Part shown: in pieces, positions 62,281-64,000 of the stretch | How positions within the stretch are numbered: the first letter of the stretch is position 1 | Layout of the letters: each line of letters opens with the position of its first letter | Assembly (NCBI RefSeq): GCF_900240945.1 | Contig: NZ_OESG01000014.1 | Coordinates: 306,923 to 370,922 of the forward strand | From: Mycobacterium sp. 3519A | GTDB taxonomy: Bacteria; Actinomycetota; Actinomycetes; Mycobacteriales; Mycobacteriaceae | DNA length: 64,000 bases | Direction of reading: 5' to 3' | Position numbers and translations under genes: made by a program | The notes under the pieces: generated by a model | Told to the model about the DNA's origin: nothing | Database searches by the model: none | Seen by the model: the letters and a program-made list of their open reading frames with translations, nothing else

Positions 62281-63768
62281 TGATCTTCCTTTCTCTCGGG
62301 TTTGTCGTGGTCGTCCCACGTGGACGGCAGCATCGGGTTGACGGGTCCACCGCCGAACGAATCACCTTGCAGCGTGGTCAATCCGGCCGCCGCCGCGGTG
62401 GTTGTGGGCCGGGTTCCGGAGAAGCCCATCGGGCCGGCCCCGCGGGTGGATGCCTTCGCGCCCGGTGCCTCGACCGGGTCGGGTCCTGCGTCCATGTCCA
62501 TGTACTCGTCGCCGTAGTGGCGGGCGATGGCACCCCGCTTCTTGCGGGCACGACGCCGTTCGCGGGGCGGCGCAGCACTCGACGCCGCCGCGGTCTTTTT
62601 TATATATTTTACGCCGCCCACGCTCCTACCCGGCGTACTCTTGTGTGTCGTTGTAGCTTTGATAAAAAATCATATTATATATACTTATTACTGACTTATG
62701 TCTATACATGATTCTGGCACCAACTCACTCTATCTTATCAGGGGCGACACCGGCCACCGGCCAGACGCCCGGCTGGTCCGCGCGGGCCGGCGCGGGTGGG
62801 GCGGGCGCGGGAGCGTCTGCGGGCGCGTCCGCTGGCGGCGCTGTCTGCTCGAGGAACTGCGGCGCCAACCCGCCGATCACGCCCAGCGTGACTGCCAACA
62901 GCGGCTGGATCAACAACTGGGGATACGTCAGCGACGCGCCGACCCAGGAGAACACCTGGTAGGCAACGGCGAACAGGAACGGTCCCCAGGTGACCAGCGC
63001 CTCCGACGGATTGGTCAGGAAGTCGGTGATCAGTTGGAAGGAGTTGCCGATCGGGTCCTGGAGGAAGTTGATGATCGGTTCGAACAGCCGAAACGTGTAG
63101 TCGGAGTCCCACTTCAGCAGTTGGGCGATCAGGTCTGCGATGTTCTGGCCCGCGCCGGCGTCGGCGGCCTGGAGTTGGGCCGCAGACTGGCTGCCGTCCG
63201 CCGCGGCGCGCCCCGCCTCTCCGACGCCGGGAGTCAGCACGAACGGTGCAGGCGACGTCGCAGGCGTGGCGGCCACCGCGGCGCCTGCGACGGCCTGATA
63301 GGTGGCCATCGCGGTGGCCGCCTGAATCCACATCCGGACGTAGTCTGCTTCGTTGAGTGTGATCGGAATGGTGTTGATACCGAAGAAGTTCGTCGCCAGC
63401 AGGATCGCGTGAGTGGTGTGGTTGAGCGCGAGTTCCGCCAGCGTCGGCATGGCTGCGAGCGCGGTGGTGTACGCCGCGGCCGCGGTTTCGTGCTGTGCCG
63501 CCGCGGCGGCGCTGTTCGCGCCGGCTTCTGCCAGCCAGCCGAGATAGGGCGTATGGGCGGCGGCGTACTGGTCGGCGCTGGGTCCCTCCCATGACCCGGC
63601 GGCGACGGTGCCGAGCACACCGGTGAGTTCGGCTGCCGCCGAGGCGTATTCGGCGCTCAGCGACTGCCACGCCCCTGCGGCGGCCAGCAGCGACCCGGGT
63701 CCAGGGCCGCTCGACAGCTGCGCCGAATGCACCTCGGGTGGCAGCGCCATCCAGACGGGGGCGGTCAT
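62277..63768 (-). pseudogene. ppe4: ppe4, interrupted by an AT-rich frame-breaking patch
   Basis: Two parts in different frames. The 5' part (63768 to 62725, 347 residues) is a normal PPE4 with the 180-residue PPE domain ([36 protein letters not shown]) and the hydrophobic middle region, ending [15 protein letters not shown]. The 3' part (about 62621 to 62277) is the standard PPE4 end: [28 protein letters not shown] and [14 protein letters not shown]. Between them is the patch described separately, with stops and frameshifts. PPE4 is exported with PE5 by ESX-3. If real, the allele lacks its C-terminus; if the patch is an assembly fault, the gene may be intact. Confidence 0.85.
62595..62740. 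other. 146-bp patch with very AT-rich segments inside ppe4
   Basis: Two blocks (62595-62610, and about 62641-62713) consist mostly of A and T, for example TATATATTTT and GATAAAAAATCATATTATAT, in a region otherwise near 65-70 percent GC. A GC-rich piece (62611-62639) separates them. All three minus-strand frames are closed within it. It replaces the Ala/Pro/Gly-rich linker expected in PPE4. It has no ends, repeats or frames of a known element. Confidence 0.8.
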
Positions 63769-63770
63769 GC

Positions 63771-64000
63771 TCAACCGCGCGCGATCAGATACGACGCTGC
63801 CGCGAGGGCGTCACCGGTGGCGTAGCTGACACCTGACTCGCCGACGCCGACGCCGGAGCGGGCGAGTTCTGCGACGCCTTGCGTCGCCATCGCCTGCTGC
63901 TGCGAACCGTGCGCGTTGAACGCCGCGGCGGTGGACAGCGATACCGGATCGGCGGCGGGCGGCAGGACGGCGGTGACCAACGGCGCGGCGGCGGCGTGCG
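63771..64000 (-). CDS. pe5: PE5 (partial, continues past the window)
   Basis: C-terminal 76 residues of a PE protein; the N-terminus lies beyond 64000. [24 protein letters not shown] and [21 protein letters not shown] match PE5, including the YxxxD export signal (YATGD). The stop is two bases before the ppe4 ATG, so the two are cotranslated. PE5 pairs with PPE4 through the PE helices. Confidence 0.92.
   Translation of the reverse strand, partial: HAAAAPLVTAVLPPAADPVSLSTAAAFNAHGSQQQAMATQGVAELARSGVGVGESGVSYATGDALAAASYLIARG

Noticed and set aside
62262..62711. 149-codon plus-strand frame across the ppe4 patch
   Set aside because: Composed of antisense ppe4 plus the AT-rich patch; no start signal or family resemblance.

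Overview
The window is high-GC DNA from a mycobacterium, most likely a fast-growing Mycolicibacterium. The evidence is the type of genes present: a partial ESX-3 type VII secretion operon at the right end, PE/PPE genes, a 13E12 REP protein, Stf0-type sulfotransferase, and a gene order that follows the M. tuberculosis Rv0282-Rv0321 block in reverse (dcd ... ESX-3), interrupted by mobile DNA and locus-specific genes. Homolog names are from memory of those families; no search was run.

Layout. (1) 1-2042: a complete IS30-family element, dcd, and a tRNA-Gly(CCC). (2) 1997-15161: a 13.2-kb integrated element bounded by a 46-bp direct repeat of the tRNA-Gly 3' half. It carries a BglII-type restriction-modification pair, a tyrosine integrase, a serine recombinase, a HGG zinc-finger protein, a primase-polymerase/helicase with an adjoining iteron cluster, two small HTH proteins, a lone phage major-capsid-like gene and a HEPN-like gene. 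It has no portal, large terminase, tail or lysis genes and reads as a phage satellite rather than a prophage. (3) 15167-33124: chromosomal genes: S4 RNA-binding protein, DUF899 protein, SDR, secreted M15-like protein, a MacB-type ABC exporter, a three-gene overlapping operon (FAD monooxygenase, DUF4389, methyltransferase), a GT-C glycosyltransferase, GH16 glucanase, a zinc-ribbon membrane protein with a sedolisin protease, and two tandem lipoproteins. (4) 33401-39058: a complete five-gene oligopeptide-type ABC importer operon. (5) 39055-46559: Hsp70-like Thr-rich protein, FAD/Rieske oxidoreductase, SnoaL-like protein, L,D-transpeptidase, PAP2-DAG kinase fusion, PAP2 phosphatase, Rv0307c-like protein. 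(6) 46590-49578: an IS110-family element and a 13E12 REP HNH protein with a LexA-type box over its start codon. (7) 49708-55863: sulfatase, Stf0, trans-aconitate methyltransferase-like gene, GT-C glycosyltransferase, Rv0293c-like hydrolase. (8) 55850-64000: ESX-3 from eccE3 back to a partial pe5, all on the minus strand.

The two most striking points are the capsid-bearing candidate satellite in tRNA-Gly and the state of ESX-3. In ESX-3 an IS110-family element has inserted exactly at the esxH start codon, separating it from esxG and from its own ribosome binding site. Upstream, ppe4 is broken by a 146-bp patch containing very AT-rich sequence that does not look mycobacterial. Either this strain's ESX-3 operon is impaired or rewired, or the ppe4 patch is an assembly defect.

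Start codons were chosen by ribosome-binding sites, 1-4 nt overlaps with the upstream gene and family lengths, so several are shorter than the maximal open frames.
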